Assembly: GCA_965224095.1 (NCBI GenBank)
Contig: OZ245039.1
Span: 1,364,001 to 1,428,000 of the forward strand
Length of the DNA stretch: 64,000 nucleotides
From: JBPEWY01 sp965224095
Lineage (GTDB): Bacteria > Bacteroidota > Bacteroidia > Flavobacteriales > Flavobacteriaceae
Direction: 5' to 3'
A model generated the notes under the pieces. The model was given only the letters and a program-made list of their open reading frames with translations. It made no database searches and was not told the origin of the DNA. How positions within the stretch are numbered: the first letter of the stretch is position 1; each line of letters starts with the position of its first letter. Position numbers and translations under genes: made by a program. Shown here in pieces: positions 16,844 through 26,160 of the stretch.

Positions 16844-18370
16844 ATGAGCGATAAGGACACCTTTTTTAATCACATCACTGAAGGATATACCTTTAAGGGA
16901 GATTCCATCACTTTAGGGGCGGCTATGTTAGATGGCCGGACCCTGACCAATGCCTTTGTAAAAGTGCCGTTAAAAACACTTAACCGACACGGCCTTATTG
17001 CCGGGGCTACCGGTACCGGAAAAACCAAGACCCTTCAGGTTCTGGCAGAAAATCTTTCGGAAAAAGGAATTCCGGTATTACTCATGGATTTAAAAGGAGA
17101 CCTCAGTGGTATAGCCCAGCCAAGTCCGGGGCATCCGAAAATTGATGAACGGCACGAAAAAATCGGATTGCCTTTCGAGGCAAAAAACTTTCCCGTTGAA
17201 ATTTTAAGCCTTTCCGATCAGAATGGTGTTCGGTTGCGTGCTACAATATCTGAATTCGGTCCTGTATTACTATCCCGAATCCTGGATTTAACGGAAACAC
17301 AGGAAGGTGTGGTAGCTGTTGTTTTTAAATATTGCGATGACCATCAATTACCCTTACTGGATTTAAAAGATTTTAAAAAAATCCTGCAGTATGCCACGGG
17401 AGAAGGGAAACGGGAATTTCAGGAAGCCTACGGACGTATTTCAACAGCCTCAACGGGATCTATCCTCCGAAAAATTATTGAATTAGAGCAACAGGGGGCA
17501 GATTTGTTTTTTGGAGAAAAGAGTTTTGAGGTAGATGATCTGATCAGGATTGATAAAAACGGAAAGGGTTACATCAATATTATTCGCTTAACGGATATTC
17601 AGGACAGACCAAAACTATTCTCTACGTTTATGCTTAGTTTGCTCGCTGAAATTTATTCTACATTTCCGGAAAAAGGAGATAGTGATCGCCCGGAGCTTAT
17701 ACTCTTTATCGATGAGGCACATTTAATTTTCGACGAAGCTTCAAAGGCATTACTCAACCAAATAGAAAGTATTGTAAAACTAATTCGTTCGAAAGGAATC
17801 GGTGTGTATTTTGTAACGCAAAACCCAACCGACGTACCGGATGAAGTACTTGCACAGTTAGGGTTAAAAGTGCAACACGCCTTAAGGGCTTTTACGGCTA
17901 AAGATAGAAAAGCCATTAAACTAACGGCAGAGAACTATCCGGTTACCGAGTTTTATAAAACAGCCGAAGTACTTACCTCTTTGGGGATTGGGGAAGCACT
18001 GGTGTCAGCTCTGGACGAAAAAGGACGGCCCACACCTCTTGCGGCTACCATGATGCGGGCACCCATGAGTCGTATGGATGTTTTAACTGATGACGAACTC
18101 AAAGATCTCATCTCCGGTTCTAAACTTGTTAAGAAATACAACGAAGTAATTGACAGGGAAAGTGCTTACGAACTCCTCAATGAAAAAATAGAAAAAGCCG
18201 AAGCCGAAGAAGCCAAGCAAAAAGCCCGGGAGGAGCGTGAAAAATTAAAACGGACATCCGGAAGAAGTTCGGGTCGAAGAAGCACGCGCCAAAACCCTGT
18301 TATTAAGGTATTGACCAGTGCTACTTTTATTCGCGGAGTGCTTGGTATACTAAATAAAGTAATGAAGTAA
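16844..18370 (+). CDS. HerA-like helicase / DUF853 ATPase
   Basis: 508 residues from the ATG at 16844; upstream in-frame codons (from 16790) look non-coding. Walker A is GATGTGKT and Walker B is LILFIDEAH, with VYFVTQNPTDVP as a sensor-like segment: the DUF853 branch of HerA/FtsK-like ATPases. The C-terminus is lysine- and glutamate-rich (EEAKQKAREEREKLKR), probably coiled, then ends in a hydrophobic stretch. Likely a DNA-translocating or nucleoprotein ATPase, role unproven. A lipoprotein gene follows by 3 bases. Confidence 0.88.
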   Translation: MSDKDTFFNHITEGYTFKGDSITLGAAMLDGRTLTNAFVKVPLKTLNRHGLIAGATGTGKTKTLQVLAENLSEKGIPVLLMDLKGDLSGIAQPSPGHPKIDERHEKIGLPFEAKNFPVEILSLSDQNGVRLRATISEFGPVLLSRILDLTETQEGVVAVVFKYCDDHQLPLLDLKDFKKILQYATGEGKREFQEAYGRISTASTGSILRKIIELEQQGADLFFGEKSFEVDDLIRIDKNGKGYINIIRLTDIQDRPKLFSTFMLSLLAEIYSTFPEKGDSDRPELILFIDEAHLIFDEASKALLNQIESIVKLIRSKGIGVYFVTQNPTDVPDEVLAQLGLKVQHALRAFTAKDRKAIKLTAENYPVTEFYKTAEVLTSLGIGEALVSALDEKGRPTPLAATMMRAPMSRMDVLTDDELKDLISGSKLVKKYNEVIDRESAYELLNEKIEKAEAEEAKQKAREEREKLKRTSGRSSGRRSTRQNPVIKVLTSATFIRGVLGILNKVMK

Positions 18371-18373
18371 TCT

Positions 18374-18931
18374 ATGAAGTTATATACTTATTATATTGTT
18401 TTTCTATTTGTTTTTTTGTTAGGGTGCAACAAAAAAGACCCTCAGTTTAGTATAGAAAAAGGACGGGTTGGTATTTTATTGAAAGGAACTCCAACTGAAA
18501 AATTAGATTCAATTTTTCGCCTGGATTCTCTGGTAAAACTTACTGATGAAGGCAATTATACATACGTGAATAAAAACCGGTATGTGCTCTATGACTCACA
18601 GGGCAATCACCTGCTAACCATGACGCCTGCGAAAACGAAGGACAGTATTGAGGTAGTGGAAAATATACGGATCTATGACCCTCGATATTCTACTGACACG
18701 GGAATAACAATTAACAGCACTTTTAAAGACATTAAAGATCATTATACCGTATCGCGTATTACCAATTCCATAAATAATATTCTGGTTTTTGTGAACGAAC
18801 TGGATGCCTACTTCGTCATAGACAAAAAAGAACTCCCGGAAAATCTCCGTTATAATATAAATACTAACATTCAGGAGGTCCAGATTCCGGATGCCGCAAA
18901 AATTAAATATTTTATGATAGGTTGGCAATAA
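18374..18931 (+). CDS. lipoprotein of unknown function, 185 aa
   Basis: The N-terminus YYIVFLFVFLLGC is a clear lipoprotein signal (Cys18). The mature part is polar with alternating beta-like segments and no motif I recognise. It starts 3 bases after the HerA-like gene and stops 9 bases before the cupin gene, so the three genes are probably co-transcribed, although the products do not suggest a shared pathway. Confidence 0.8.
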   Translation: MKLYTYYIVFLFVFLLGCNKKDPQFSIEKGRVGILLKGTPTEKLDSIFRLDSLVKLTDEGNYTYVNKNRYVLYDSQGNHLLTMTPAKTKDSIEVVENIRIYDPRYSTDTGITINSTFKDIKDHYTVSRITNSINNILVFVNELDAYFVIDKKELPENLRYNINTNIQEVQIPDAAKIKYFMIGWQ

Positions 18932-18940
18932 ACCCGAAGG

Positions 18941-19303
18941 ATGAAAAAAAAATTTACCATACAGGCCAATCCATTTGTTGTACCTACAAACGACGGTAAA
19001 CTTATTGAAGAACATTTTGGAAAAGCTTCCGACGGTAATGAGCATATAAGTATTGCCCATATGATTGCCCCTCCTCATTGGAGCGAACCTTTCCAGACAC
19101 CGGAATTTGATGAGTATACGTACATAATTCAGGGAAAAAAACAGTTTATTATTGATGGCGAAAAAGTTATATTAGAAGCTGGTCAATCTATCAGAATAGA
19201 AAAAAATACCCGCGTGCAATATTCCAATCCTTTTGGCGAACCCTGTGAATATCTTGCTATTTGTATACCTGCCTTTTCTATAGATAAAGTACACCGGGAG
19301 TAA
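18941..19303 (+). CDS. cupin domain protein
   Basis: 120-residue single-domain beta-barrel. The two cupin motifs are approximated by HWSEPFQTPEFDEYTYIIQG and PFGEPCEYLAICIPAF; the first has Glu/Asp in place of part of the usual His pair, so metal binding may differ from the classic HxH-E set. Function unknown: small cupins may be isomerases, dioxygenases or ligand-binding proteins. Third gene of a tight run after the HerA-like ATPase. Confidence 0.85.
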   Translation: MKKKFTIQANPFVVPTNDGKLIEEHFGKASDGNEHISIAHMIAPPHWSEPFQTPEFDEYTYIIQGKKQFIIDGEKVILEAGQSIRIEKNTRVQYSNPFGEPCEYLAICIPAFSIDKVHRE

Positions 19304-19384
19304 AATATTAGTTTTCTTTTACCAACAACATAGTAAATACCTAATTCACTATTTTAAAATACGAATACTTATTCCATGGTTATG

Positions 19385-19423
19385 TTACCCGAAAGGTAAG
19401 CTCATTTATACCCATCGGGTATA
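19385..19423. promoter_or_regulatory. two adjacent inverted repeats before the penicillin acylase gene
   Basis: TTACC-CGAAA-GGTAA (19385-19399) and TATACCC-ATC-GGGTATA (19407-19423) lie side by side, about 80-120 bases before the ATG at 19504. Both repeat arms contain TACC(C), which suggests two half-related operator sites or a small RNA structure. No regulator gene is adjacent. Confidence 0.3.
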
Positions 19424-19503
19424 TCCTAATTTCAATTTAAGTGTTCGATAAGCGTGTTTGCATTTTTAATCTTATCTTTAGGTTAAGTTTACACACTACC
19501 TCC

Positions 19504-21882
19504 ATGCAAATCCTAAAAAAAACGCTTAAAATTGCGCTTGTTCTTCTTATTTTAATCCTGATCAGCGGTTGGATCATTTCCCGAAAATTGCAACCCGAAT
19601 ACAGCGGCAACTTAACTTTAAATAACTTAACCGAAGATGTAAAGGTTTTCTACGACTCCAATGGCATTCCGCATATTTATGCACAAAACGAAATGGATGC
19701 ACGGAGAGCATTTGGGTATGTTCATGCGCAGGACCGGCTCTGGCAAATGGAACTTATTCGAAGGATAGCGGCCGGAAGACTATCGGAGTTATTTGGTGAA
19801 AAGACATTGAAAAATGATAAGTTTTTTTCAGGATTAGGCATAGAAGAAGCGGCTGAGGAAACCATTAAGAAACTGGATAAAACCAGTGAATCCTACCGTC
19901 TTACCTTGGCCTATTTAGATGGAATTAATCAGTTTATTGAAAAGGGGGCTACCCCGATCGAGTTTTATCTGACGGGTGTAAATAAGGAGCCATATACCTT
20001 AAAAGATGTTTATAATGTGTTGGGGTATATGGCATTTAGCTTTGCTCATGCCCATAAAACAGAACCTGTTTTAACTCGGATTAAAGAAAAGTTGGGAGTA
20101 AAATATTTAAAGGAACTGAACGTCCATATTGATACGACAACGACACTGATTAAAAGTGAAAAAAATCCGGTTATTGAATACGGGTTGGCGGAGGCCGTAC
20201 ATGAAATCTATGAAACACTGCCCGTATCGCCTTTTATAGGTAGTAATAGTTGGGTTATAGGGCCTGAAAAAACAAAAAACGGCAAAGTTATTTTAGCCAA
20301 CGATCCGCATATTGCATTTTCTCAGCCCGCAGTTTGGTATCAATCGCATATTATAACACCGGAATACGAAATATACGGGTATAATTTAGCTCTGACACCC
20401 TTTCCATTATTAGGACACAACAGGGCTTATGCATATGGATTAACAATGTTTGCCAACGATGATGTAGATTTTTATTTTGAGGAAGATAATCCGGAAAACA
20501 AGAAGCAGTATCTCACCCCTAAAGGACCAAAGAACTACAAACTGCTCAAAAAAGAGATTAAGGTAAAGGGTGGAGAAACCGTGTCTTATAATCTACGTCT
20601 TAGTAACCACGGACCTATTGTTAATGACATCGTTGATCAAATTAATGATAAACGGCCCATTGCCATGGATTGGGTGTATACGAATTTTGAAAACAAGCTG
20701 CTGGAGGCCTCGTTTATCATGTCGCACGCTAATTCGTTACGTACTTTTAAAAGCGGTGCCCGGATAATTCATGCCCCAGGATTAAATGTCATGTATGGCG
20801 ATGCAGAAAATAATATTGCCTGGTTTGCTTCGGGAAAACTGTATAAATTTATACATCCGGTAAATCCAAAACTAATTTTAAACGGTAATAGTCAGGATGA
20901 CCAAAAAGAATACTTGAATTTTGACCAGAATCCACAGGCCATTAATCCATCCTGGCATTATGTGTATTCAGCAAACAATCAACCGGATTCTATTGCAGGT
21001 TTCCTCTATCCGGGTTATTACCAGCCGGAAGATAGAGCGAAACGTATTGTTCAGTTACTGGAAGCCAAAAATGATTTCACAAAAGAGGATGTTATGACCA
21101 TGATTAATGATGTTACCAGTTCGGTAACCCCTATAATTGTAGAGCATGCATTCAAAAATATAACTATGGAAAACTTTTCCCGGAAAGAACAAGAGGCAAT
21201 TAAAATACTAAAGGCATGGGATGGTAATTACAACTTGGAAAGTGTTGCTCCAACTATTTATAACAGGTTTTTATTTGAGTTTTTAGAACGGACCTACCGG
21301 GATGAAATGGGAGATACTTTTTTTATGTTCATTAATACCTCTATTCAAAAGAAAACTACGGCAGATCAAATGAAAAGGGACTACTCTGTATGGTGGGATA
21401 ATATTAATACCAAAGACAAGATAGAAGAAAAAAAGGATATCATTCTTGAATCGCTTAAGAATACCGTAGTGTTCCTTGAAAAACAATTGGGGTTGCCAAT
21501 GAGCAATTGGAAATGGCAACGGGTACATACCTTGGAACACGAGCATCCCATTGGTAAAGTAGAATCGTTTCGAAGCTATTTTAATGTAGGGCCTTTTCCT
21601 ATTAATGGCGGCAAGGAAGTAATTAACAATCTGGCGTTTAATTTAGATAGTACCGGATATTATAAAGTGCGTTCCGGGCCTTCTACCCGAAGGGTTATTG
21701 ATTTTTCGGATATCGAAGGAAGTATGAGTATTTCACCTACGGGGCAATCGGGAAATCCATTAAGTGATCATTATAAGGATCAGGCAGAAAAATATGTGAA
21801 TGGAGAGTTTGTACCCATGCTGTTAAACAAAAACGTCATCCAACAATCTGAAAATGTGCTGGTATTAACTCCAAAAAACTAA
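19504..21882 (+). CDS. penicillin acylase family (Ntn hydrolase)
   Basis: 792 residues from the ATG at 19504 (a GTG-led extension from 19441 is less likely). An N-terminal membrane helix or uncleaved signal (IALVLLILILISGWII) leads to an acylase alpha part with YGYVHAQDRLWQMEL-like residues. The maturation site is Gly246|Ser247 in FIGSNSWVIG; Ser247 would become the N-terminal nucleophile of the beta chain after self-cleavage. Length fits the full alpha-spacer-beta precursor. Substrates of the family include beta-lactams and N-acyl homoserine lactones, so quorum quenching or an amide hydrolase role is possible but not shown. Confidence 0.9.
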   Translation: MQILKKTLKIALVLLILILISGWIISRKLQPEYSGNLTLNNLTEDVKVFYDSNGIPHIYAQNEMDARRAFGYVHAQDRLWQMELIRRIAAGRLSELFGEKTLKNDKFFSGLGIEEAAEETIKKLDKTSESYRLTLAYLDGINQFIEKGATPIEFYLTGVNKEPYTLKDVYNVLGYMAFSFAHAHKTEPVLTRIKEKLGVKYLKELNVHIDTTTTLIKSEKNPVIEYGLAEAVHEIYETLPVSPFIGSNSWVIGPEKTKNGKVILANDPHIAFSQPAVWYQSHIITPEYEIYGYNLALTPFPLLGHNRAYAYGLTMFANDDVDFYFEEDNPENKKQYLTPKGPKNYKLLKKEIKVKGGETVSYNLRLSNHGPIVNDIVDQINDKRPIAMDWVYTNFENKLLEASFIMSHANSLRTFKSGARIIHAPGLNVMYGDAENNIAWFASGKLYKFIHPVNPKLILNGNSQDDQKEYLNFDQNPQAINPSWHYVYSANNQPDSIAGFLYPGYYQPEDRAKRIVQLLEAKNDFTKEDVMTMINDVTSSVTPIIVEHAFKNITMENFSRKEQEAIKILKAWDGNYNLESVAPTIYNRFLFEFLERTYRDEMGDTFFMFINTSIQKKTTADQMKRDYSVWWDNINTKDKIEEKKDIILESLKNTVVFLEKQLGLPMSNWKWQRVHTLEHEHPIGKVESFRSYFNVGPFPINGGKEVINNLAFNLDSTGYYKVRSGPSTRRVIDFSDIEGSMSISPTGQSGNPLSDHYKDQAEKYVNGEFVPMLLNKNVIQQSENVLVLTPKN

Positions 21883-21944
21883 AGCCGGGAACAACAGCTC
21901 TATGCGAAACCTGCAACTTCCTGTACGCCCCATCTTGTTGAGGA

Positions 21945-22676
21945 TTATTTGGGAGAATACTCTTTATCGCTTCTTTTTTTAGAAAGGTAAAAAGGGATAT
22001 AGATAAGTAAAAAATACGGGATAAGAATTAATTCGGCTACCAGAATATACCAGGGCCAATTACCCAGATAATCCAAAAGCGAAGCCGCTTCGGGTTTTCG
22101 GTTTAAATACAGATAATTAGCACCGGTTAAGTAGTTTACCACCAGGGTAAGAACAAAATAAACTTGTAATGCAAGAAACGACTTAAACACGCTTTTAAGG
22201 TTCGGTCGTAGGTTATATACCAGTGTAGCATACATGATAAACACCACAAGACCGGCATGCGTTATCCAATATTTAATGTAATGGAAATGTGGAAACCCAT
22301 GTTTCAGATCCGGGGTAATAACGGCTTGTAGGGTCCCCGCAAAAATCCAGAATACGAGGATCTCATAGTACACTTTTTTTCTGGTTACCGAAAAAACGGG
22401 TAAAAGCAATGCTATAAAATTACAAAGATGAAAAGGCAGGTCGTGTTGTGCATCAAATCCCCTTAACACAATCTTTAAAAAGGTCCAGACTATGATGGTT
22501 ATACTTAAAATAAACGCCATAATATTCCCAAGCTTATTCTGCTCTTTTTTGTCCAGGTACTTTCTGGCCCAGTATATTAACACGCCTCCCAGAAATGCAA
22601 AAAAGAGGACGGCTCCCAGATGATGTATTCCACCAAAAGAAAAACTCAGGTTCTCTTTAAAGAAAATTGAATCCAT
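21945..22676 (-). CDS. TIGR02206/YwaF-like integral membrane protein
   Basis: 243-residue protein with about six or seven hydrophobic segments. Family-typical residues include the LPFHLCNFIALLLP helix and AVITPDLKHGFPHFHY. This is a conserved membrane family known from Bacillus YwaF with no firmly assigned function. It converges on the penicillin acylase gene with 62 bases between stops, in which I see no convincing terminator. Confidence 0.85.
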   Translation of the reverse strand: MDSIFFKENLSFSFGGIHHLGAVLFFAFLGGVLIYWARKYLDKKEQNKLGNIMAFILSITIIVWTFLKIVLRGFDAQHDLPFHLCNFIALLLPVFSVTRKKVYYEILVFWIFAGTLQAVITPDLKHGFPHFHYIKYWITHAGLVVFIMYATLVYNLRPNLKSVFKSFLALQVYFVLTLVVNYLTGANYLYLNRKPEAASLLDYLGNWPWYILVAELILIPYFLLIYIPFYLSKKRSDKEYSPK

Positions 22677-22751
22677 ATAAAATGCGCTGCCTTACAAGAT
22701 ACTAAACTTATTGAAAAATTAATTCTTATTTTAGGGCCATAATATTGTATT

Positions 22752-22934
22752 ATGATACGAACATTAGCATTGATTTTAACCCTTATCGGGATGGTGGGCC
22801 TGGTAATGGGTGTATTGGGGTTATTTGGAAACAGTCTGGTAGCACTTCACCCCTGGGCACTAACCATCCTGGGTGGGATTTTCTTTATTGCCGGAGTGTC
22901 TATTTTAAAATACCAAAGAGATCCCGGAAGATAA
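22752..22934 (+). CDS. small two-helix membrane protein, 60 aa
   Basis: ATG at 22752. Two hydrophobic segments (LALILTLIGMVGLVMGVLG and ALTILGGIFFIAGVSIL) are separated by a short loop and followed by a basic tail. It ends one base before the VOC gene, so the two are probably translated from one message. I do not recognise the family. Confidence 0.65.
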   Translation: MIRTLALILTLIGMVGLVMGVLGLFGNSLVALHPWALTILGGIFFIAGVSILKYQRDPGR

Positions 22935-22935
22935 A

Positions 22936-23364
22936 ATGCCTGATAAAATACCGCCTTTCCACCTGGCCATTCCCGTACATAATTTAAGGGAGTGTCGTAT
23001 TTTTTACCGCGATATCATCGGATGTGAAGAAGGGAGAAGCAGTGATACATGGGTTGATTTCAACTTATACGGGCACCAACTTGTCCTCCACCAGGTTCCA
23101 AAGGCTTCCATACAGAACCTCCATTATAATCCCGTGGATAACAAGCAAATTCCCGTTCCGCATTACGGCGTCGTACTTCCCTGGGACGCTTTTCATGAAT
23201 TTTCGGAATATTTAAGGAAAAAAGAGGTTTCTTTTATAGTAAAACCATATATCCGATTTCAGGGTATGGCAGGCGAACAAGCCACCATGTTCTTTAAAGA
23301 TCCATCGGGAAATGCGTTGGAGTTTAAATCATTTAAAGATCCGAAACAGCTTTTTGCCCGATAA
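22936..23364 (+). CDS. VOC family (glyoxalase/dioxygenase fold) protein
   Basis: 142-residue protein with the VOC pattern: HLAIPVHNLRECRIFYRDIIG at the N-terminus, a WVDFNLYGHQLVLHQ strand pair, and the closing FFKDPSGNALEFK. Candidate metal ligands are the first His, a His in the middle and Glu in ALEFK. Substrate unknown. One base downstream of the small membrane protein gene. Confidence 0.88.
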   Translation: MPDKIPPFHLAIPVHNLRECRIFYRDIIGCEEGRSSDTWVDFNLYGHQLVLHQVPKASIQNLHYNPVDNKQIPVPHYGVVLPWDAFHEFSEYLRKKEVSFIVKPYIRFQGMAGEQATMFFKDPSGNALEFKSFKDPKQLFAR

Positions 23365-23387
23365 AACCTCCGTGACTTTTATCATTT

Positions 23388-23415
23388 TTTGCCATAGTAT
23401 TTCATACTACCTTTG
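23388..23415 (+). promoter_or_regulatory. promoter of the DUF2892 gene
   Basis: TTTG at 23388-23391, a 16-base spacer, then TACCTTTG at 23408-23415, both matching the Bacteroidota consensus. The box ends 30 bases before the ATG at 23446. Confidence 0.6.
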
Positions 23416-23445
23416 AGGCAGTTACATTACTAAACTCAATTCGTT

Positions 23446-23655
23446 ATGAAAAAAAATATGGGAAATACCGATAAGGTTATAAGAACTATTATTGCCCTGG
23501 TTATTGCAATACTATATTTTACTAATACCATTACAGGAACACTGGGTATTGTACTGCTCGTATTGGCCGTGGTTTTTTTACTGACCAGTTTTATCAGTTT
23601 TTGTCCACTTTATTTGCCTCTCGGAATAAATACCTGTAAAAGGAAAAATACCTAG
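23446..23655 (+). CDS. DUF2892 family inner membrane protein
   Basis: 69 residues: a polar N-terminus MKKNMGNTDKVIRTIIAL typical of DUF2892, two hydrophobic helices, and a C-terminal FCPLYLPLGINTC segment with two cysteines, also typical. Members often accompany rhodanese-like sulfur-transfer proteins, but none is adjacent here. It has its own promoter and is followed by the convergent folD gene. Confidence 0.85.
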   Translation: MKKNMGNTDKVIRTIIALVIAILYFTNTITGTLGIVLLVLAVVFLLTSFISFCPLYLPLGINTCKRKNT

Positions 23656-23692
23656 CTGCAGAATTAACTTTTTACAATAAGGGTAAAGAAAA

Positions 23693-24580
23693 TTATTTTT
23701 TTAAAGCCCGATGGCGTTCGCGGGCCAACAACGTATTTTTCATAAGCATGGCTATGGTCATGGGCCCTACGCCACCCGGAACCGGCGTAATATAACTTGC
23801 TTTTTTGCTGACATTTTCAAAATCTACATCGCCTGTTATTCTATATCCTCTTTTAGCCGTTTCATCAGGTACACGGGTAATCCCTACATCGATAATAACA
23901 ACATCATCCTTTACCATTTCGGCTTTTAAAAATCCGGGGACTCCCAATGCGGTGATAATGATATCGGCTTGTGTGGTAATCTGATTGATATTCTTGGTAT
24001 GACTATGGGTAAGAGTTACCGTAGAATTTCCCGGAAATCCTTTTCTTCCCATTAAAATACTCATCGGTCGCCCTACAATATGACTGCGTCCTATTACAAC
24101 TGTATGTTTCCCTTTGGTCTCTACCCCGTACCGCTCCAGCAACTCCAAAATACCAAAGGGTGTTGCAGGTATAAAAGTGCTCATATCCAACGCCATTTTT
24201 CCAAAATTTGTAGGGTGAAAACCATCTACATCTTTTGCCGGATTCACCGCTAATAATACCTCCTGAGTGTCGATCTGCGGAGGCAAGGGCAACTGCACAA
24301 TAAAACCGTCAATAGCGTCATTGTTATTTAATTCTTCTATCTTCTTTAGAAGCTCTACTTCACTGGTAGTGCTTGGCATTTGTACCAGCGTAGACTGGAA
24401 GCCTACACGCTCGCATGCTTTAACTTTGCTTCCTACATAGGTAAGACTGGCTCCATCACTTCCTACAATAACGGCTGCCAGATGAGGTACTTTCTCTCCT
24501 TTGGCTTTTATTTTATCAACTTCCGCTTTGATTTCCTCCTTAATCTGATTTGATATTTTTCTGCCGTCGAGTAGTACCAT
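23693..24580 (-). CDS. folD: bifunctional methylenetetrahydrofolate dehydrogenase / cyclohydrolase FolD
   Basis: 295 residues. FolD interconverts 5,10-methylene-, methenyl- and 10-formyl-tetrahydrofolate using NAD(P). The active-site pair is Tyr48 and Lys52 in YVGSK; DGFIVQLPLP, the nucleotide-binding VIGRSHIVGRPM and the C-terminal PGGVGPMTIAML are all present. Length is normal. It lies 69 bases downstream of ffh on the same strand and is probably co-transcribed with it. Confidence 0.95.
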   Translation of the reverse strand: MVLLDGRKISNQIKEEIKAEVDKIKAKGEKVPHLAAVIVGSDGASLTYVGSKVKACERVGFQSTLVQMPSTTSEVELLKKIEELNNNDAIDGFIVQLPLPPQIDTQEVLLAVNPAKDVDGFHPTNFGKMALDMSTFIPATPFGILELLERYGVETKGKHTVVIGRSHIVGRPMSILMGRKGFPGNSTVTLTHSHTKNINQITTQADIIITALGVPGFLKAEMVKDDVVIIDVGITRVPDETAKRGYRITGDVDFENVSKKASYITPVPGGVGPMTIAMLMKNTLLARERHRALKK

Positions 24581-24649
24581 GAGTTCTTATATTAGTTTAA
24601 TTTATGCTTTTTCTTTATTAAATGCAGGGTGTAAGCCGTATTTAAGACG

Positions 24650-25987
24650 CTAGCGCATTCCCTTCATTCCATTCATCATTTGCATCATTTTTTTTCCACC
24701 GCCTCCCTGCATCATTTTCATCATTTTACTCATTTGAGTAAATTGTTTGAGCAACTTATTCACGTCCTGAACCGAGGTCCCGCTACCTTTGGCGATTCGC
24801 TTTTTTCTATTTGCATTTAGCAAAGAAGGGGTTGCTCTTTCTTCAGGCGTCATCGAATGAATAATAGCTTCTATATGTTTAAAGGCATCATCATCTATAT
24901 CTACATCTTTTATGGCTTTAGACACTCCGGGAATCATACCCATGAGGTCTTTCATATTTCCCATTTTCTTAATTTGCTGAATCTGATTCAGAAAATCGTC
25001 AAATCCGAATTGGTTTTTAGCTATCTTTTTTTGAAGCTTTCTGGCTTCCTCCTCATCAAATTGCTCCTGTGCTCTTTCTACCAACGATACCACATCGCCC
25101 ATTCCCAAAATACGGTCGGCCATACGGGAAGGGTGAAAAACATCAATGGCTTCCATTTTTTCACCTGTACCAATAAATTTAATTGGCTTATTTACAACCG
25201 ATTTAATGGAAATAGCCGCACCTCCCCGGGTATCACCATCTAATTTGGTAAGAATAACCCCGTCAAAATTCAGTACATCGTTAAATGCCTTTGCTGTGTT
25301 AACCGCATCCTGACCCGTCATGGCATCTACTACAAAAAGGGTCTCTTCGGGTGTAATAGCTTTATGAATATTGGCTATTTCGGTCATCATTTGCTCATCA
25401 ATGGCAAGACGACCTGCGGTATCTACGATAACCACATTATGTCCGTTTTGCCTGGCATGAGCAACAGCGGCTTTGGCAATAGCCACAGGATCCTGGTTTC
25501 CTTCCTGTGAAAACACCTCTACCCCGATTTGCTCACCAACCACGTGAAGTTGGTTAATAGCTGCAGGACGATAAACATCACAAGCCACCAAAAGCGGCTT
25601 TTTAGATTTCTTTTTTTGGAGGTAATTAGCCAATTTACCGGAAAAAGTAGTTTTACCCGAACCCTGTAAACCCGACATAAGGATCACTGAGGGTTTACCG
25701 CTTAAGTTAACTCCTTCGGCTTCTCCCCCCATTAACTGGGTGAGTTCATCTTTTACTATTTTAACCATCAACTGGCCGGGCTGCAACGTTGTTAATACGT
25801 TTTGTCCCAGGGCTTTTTCTTTAACCCTATTCGTAAAATCTTTTGCTATCTTAAAATTTACATCGGCATCAAGAAGGGCCCTGCGAACCTCTTTGAGAGT
25901 TTCGGCAACATTGATCTCGGTGATCTGCCCATGTCCCTTTAATACATGTAATGCTTTATCTAATTTTTCGCTTAAATTATCGAACAT
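24650..25987 (-). CDS. ffh: signal recognition particle protein Ffh
   Basis: 445-residue SRP54 GTPase that, with the 4.5S RNA, carries ribosomes with nascent membrane or secreted proteins to FtsY. The start is the ATG at 25987 (MFDNLSEKL); ten further in-frame codons upstream are not typical. N domain about 1-90, G domain with GLQGSGKTT, DTAGRL and TKLDGD, and a methionine-rich M domain ending KMMQMMNGMKGMR. No missing residues noticed. Confidence 0.95.
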   Translation of the reverse strand: MFDNLSEKLDKALHVLKGHGQITEINVAETLKEVRRALLDADVNFKIAKDFTNRVKEKALGQNVLTTLQPGQLMVKIVKDELTQLMGGEAEGVNLSGKPSVILMSGLQGSGKTTFSGKLANYLQKKKSKKPLLVACDVYRPAAINQLHVVGEQIGVEVFSQEGNQDPVAIAKAAVAHARQNGHNVVIVDTAGRLAIDEQMMTEIANIHKAITPEETLFVVDAMTGQDAVNTAKAFNDVLNFDGVILTKLDGDTRGGAAISIKSVVNKPIKFIGTGEKMEAIDVFHPSRMADRILGMGDVVSLVERAQEQFDEEEARKLQKKIAKNQFGFDDFLNQIQQIKKMGNMKDLMGMIPGVSKAIKDVDIDDDAFKHIEAIIHSMTPEERATPSLLNANRKKRIAKGSGTSVQDVNKLLKQFTQMSKMMKMMQGGGGKKMMQMMNGMKGMR

Positions 25988-26014
25988 AATCTTTCTTCGT
26001 TTTTCAGAGAGCTG

Positions 26015-26022
26015 CAAATTTA
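26015..26022 (-). promoter_or_regulatory. candidate -7 box for ffh
   Basis: TAAATTTG on the minus strand (26022-26015) fits TAnnTTTG and lies 27 bases before the ffh ATG. No TTTG partner was found at the usual distance. Confidence 0.3.
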
Positions 26023-26076
26023 AGGATTTGTGATCGAAGAATGAAGTTTGAACCTCCTAATTATCTCGTATAGAAA

Positions 26077-26100
26077 AAGCCGCTCCATACGAAGCGGCTT
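26077..26100 (-). terminator. terminator after the repeat lipoprotein gene
   Basis: An 8-bp stem (AAGCCGCT, 26077-26084 with 26093-26100) with an 8-base loop. On the minus strand it is followed by TTTCTA, about 60 bases beyond the stop at 26161. Confidence 0.7.
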
Positions 26101-26160
26101 CTCTGCATTTGGGCCAAAAAAGATGGCACAATCATGAATATGTTGCCCTAAAACCTAATT

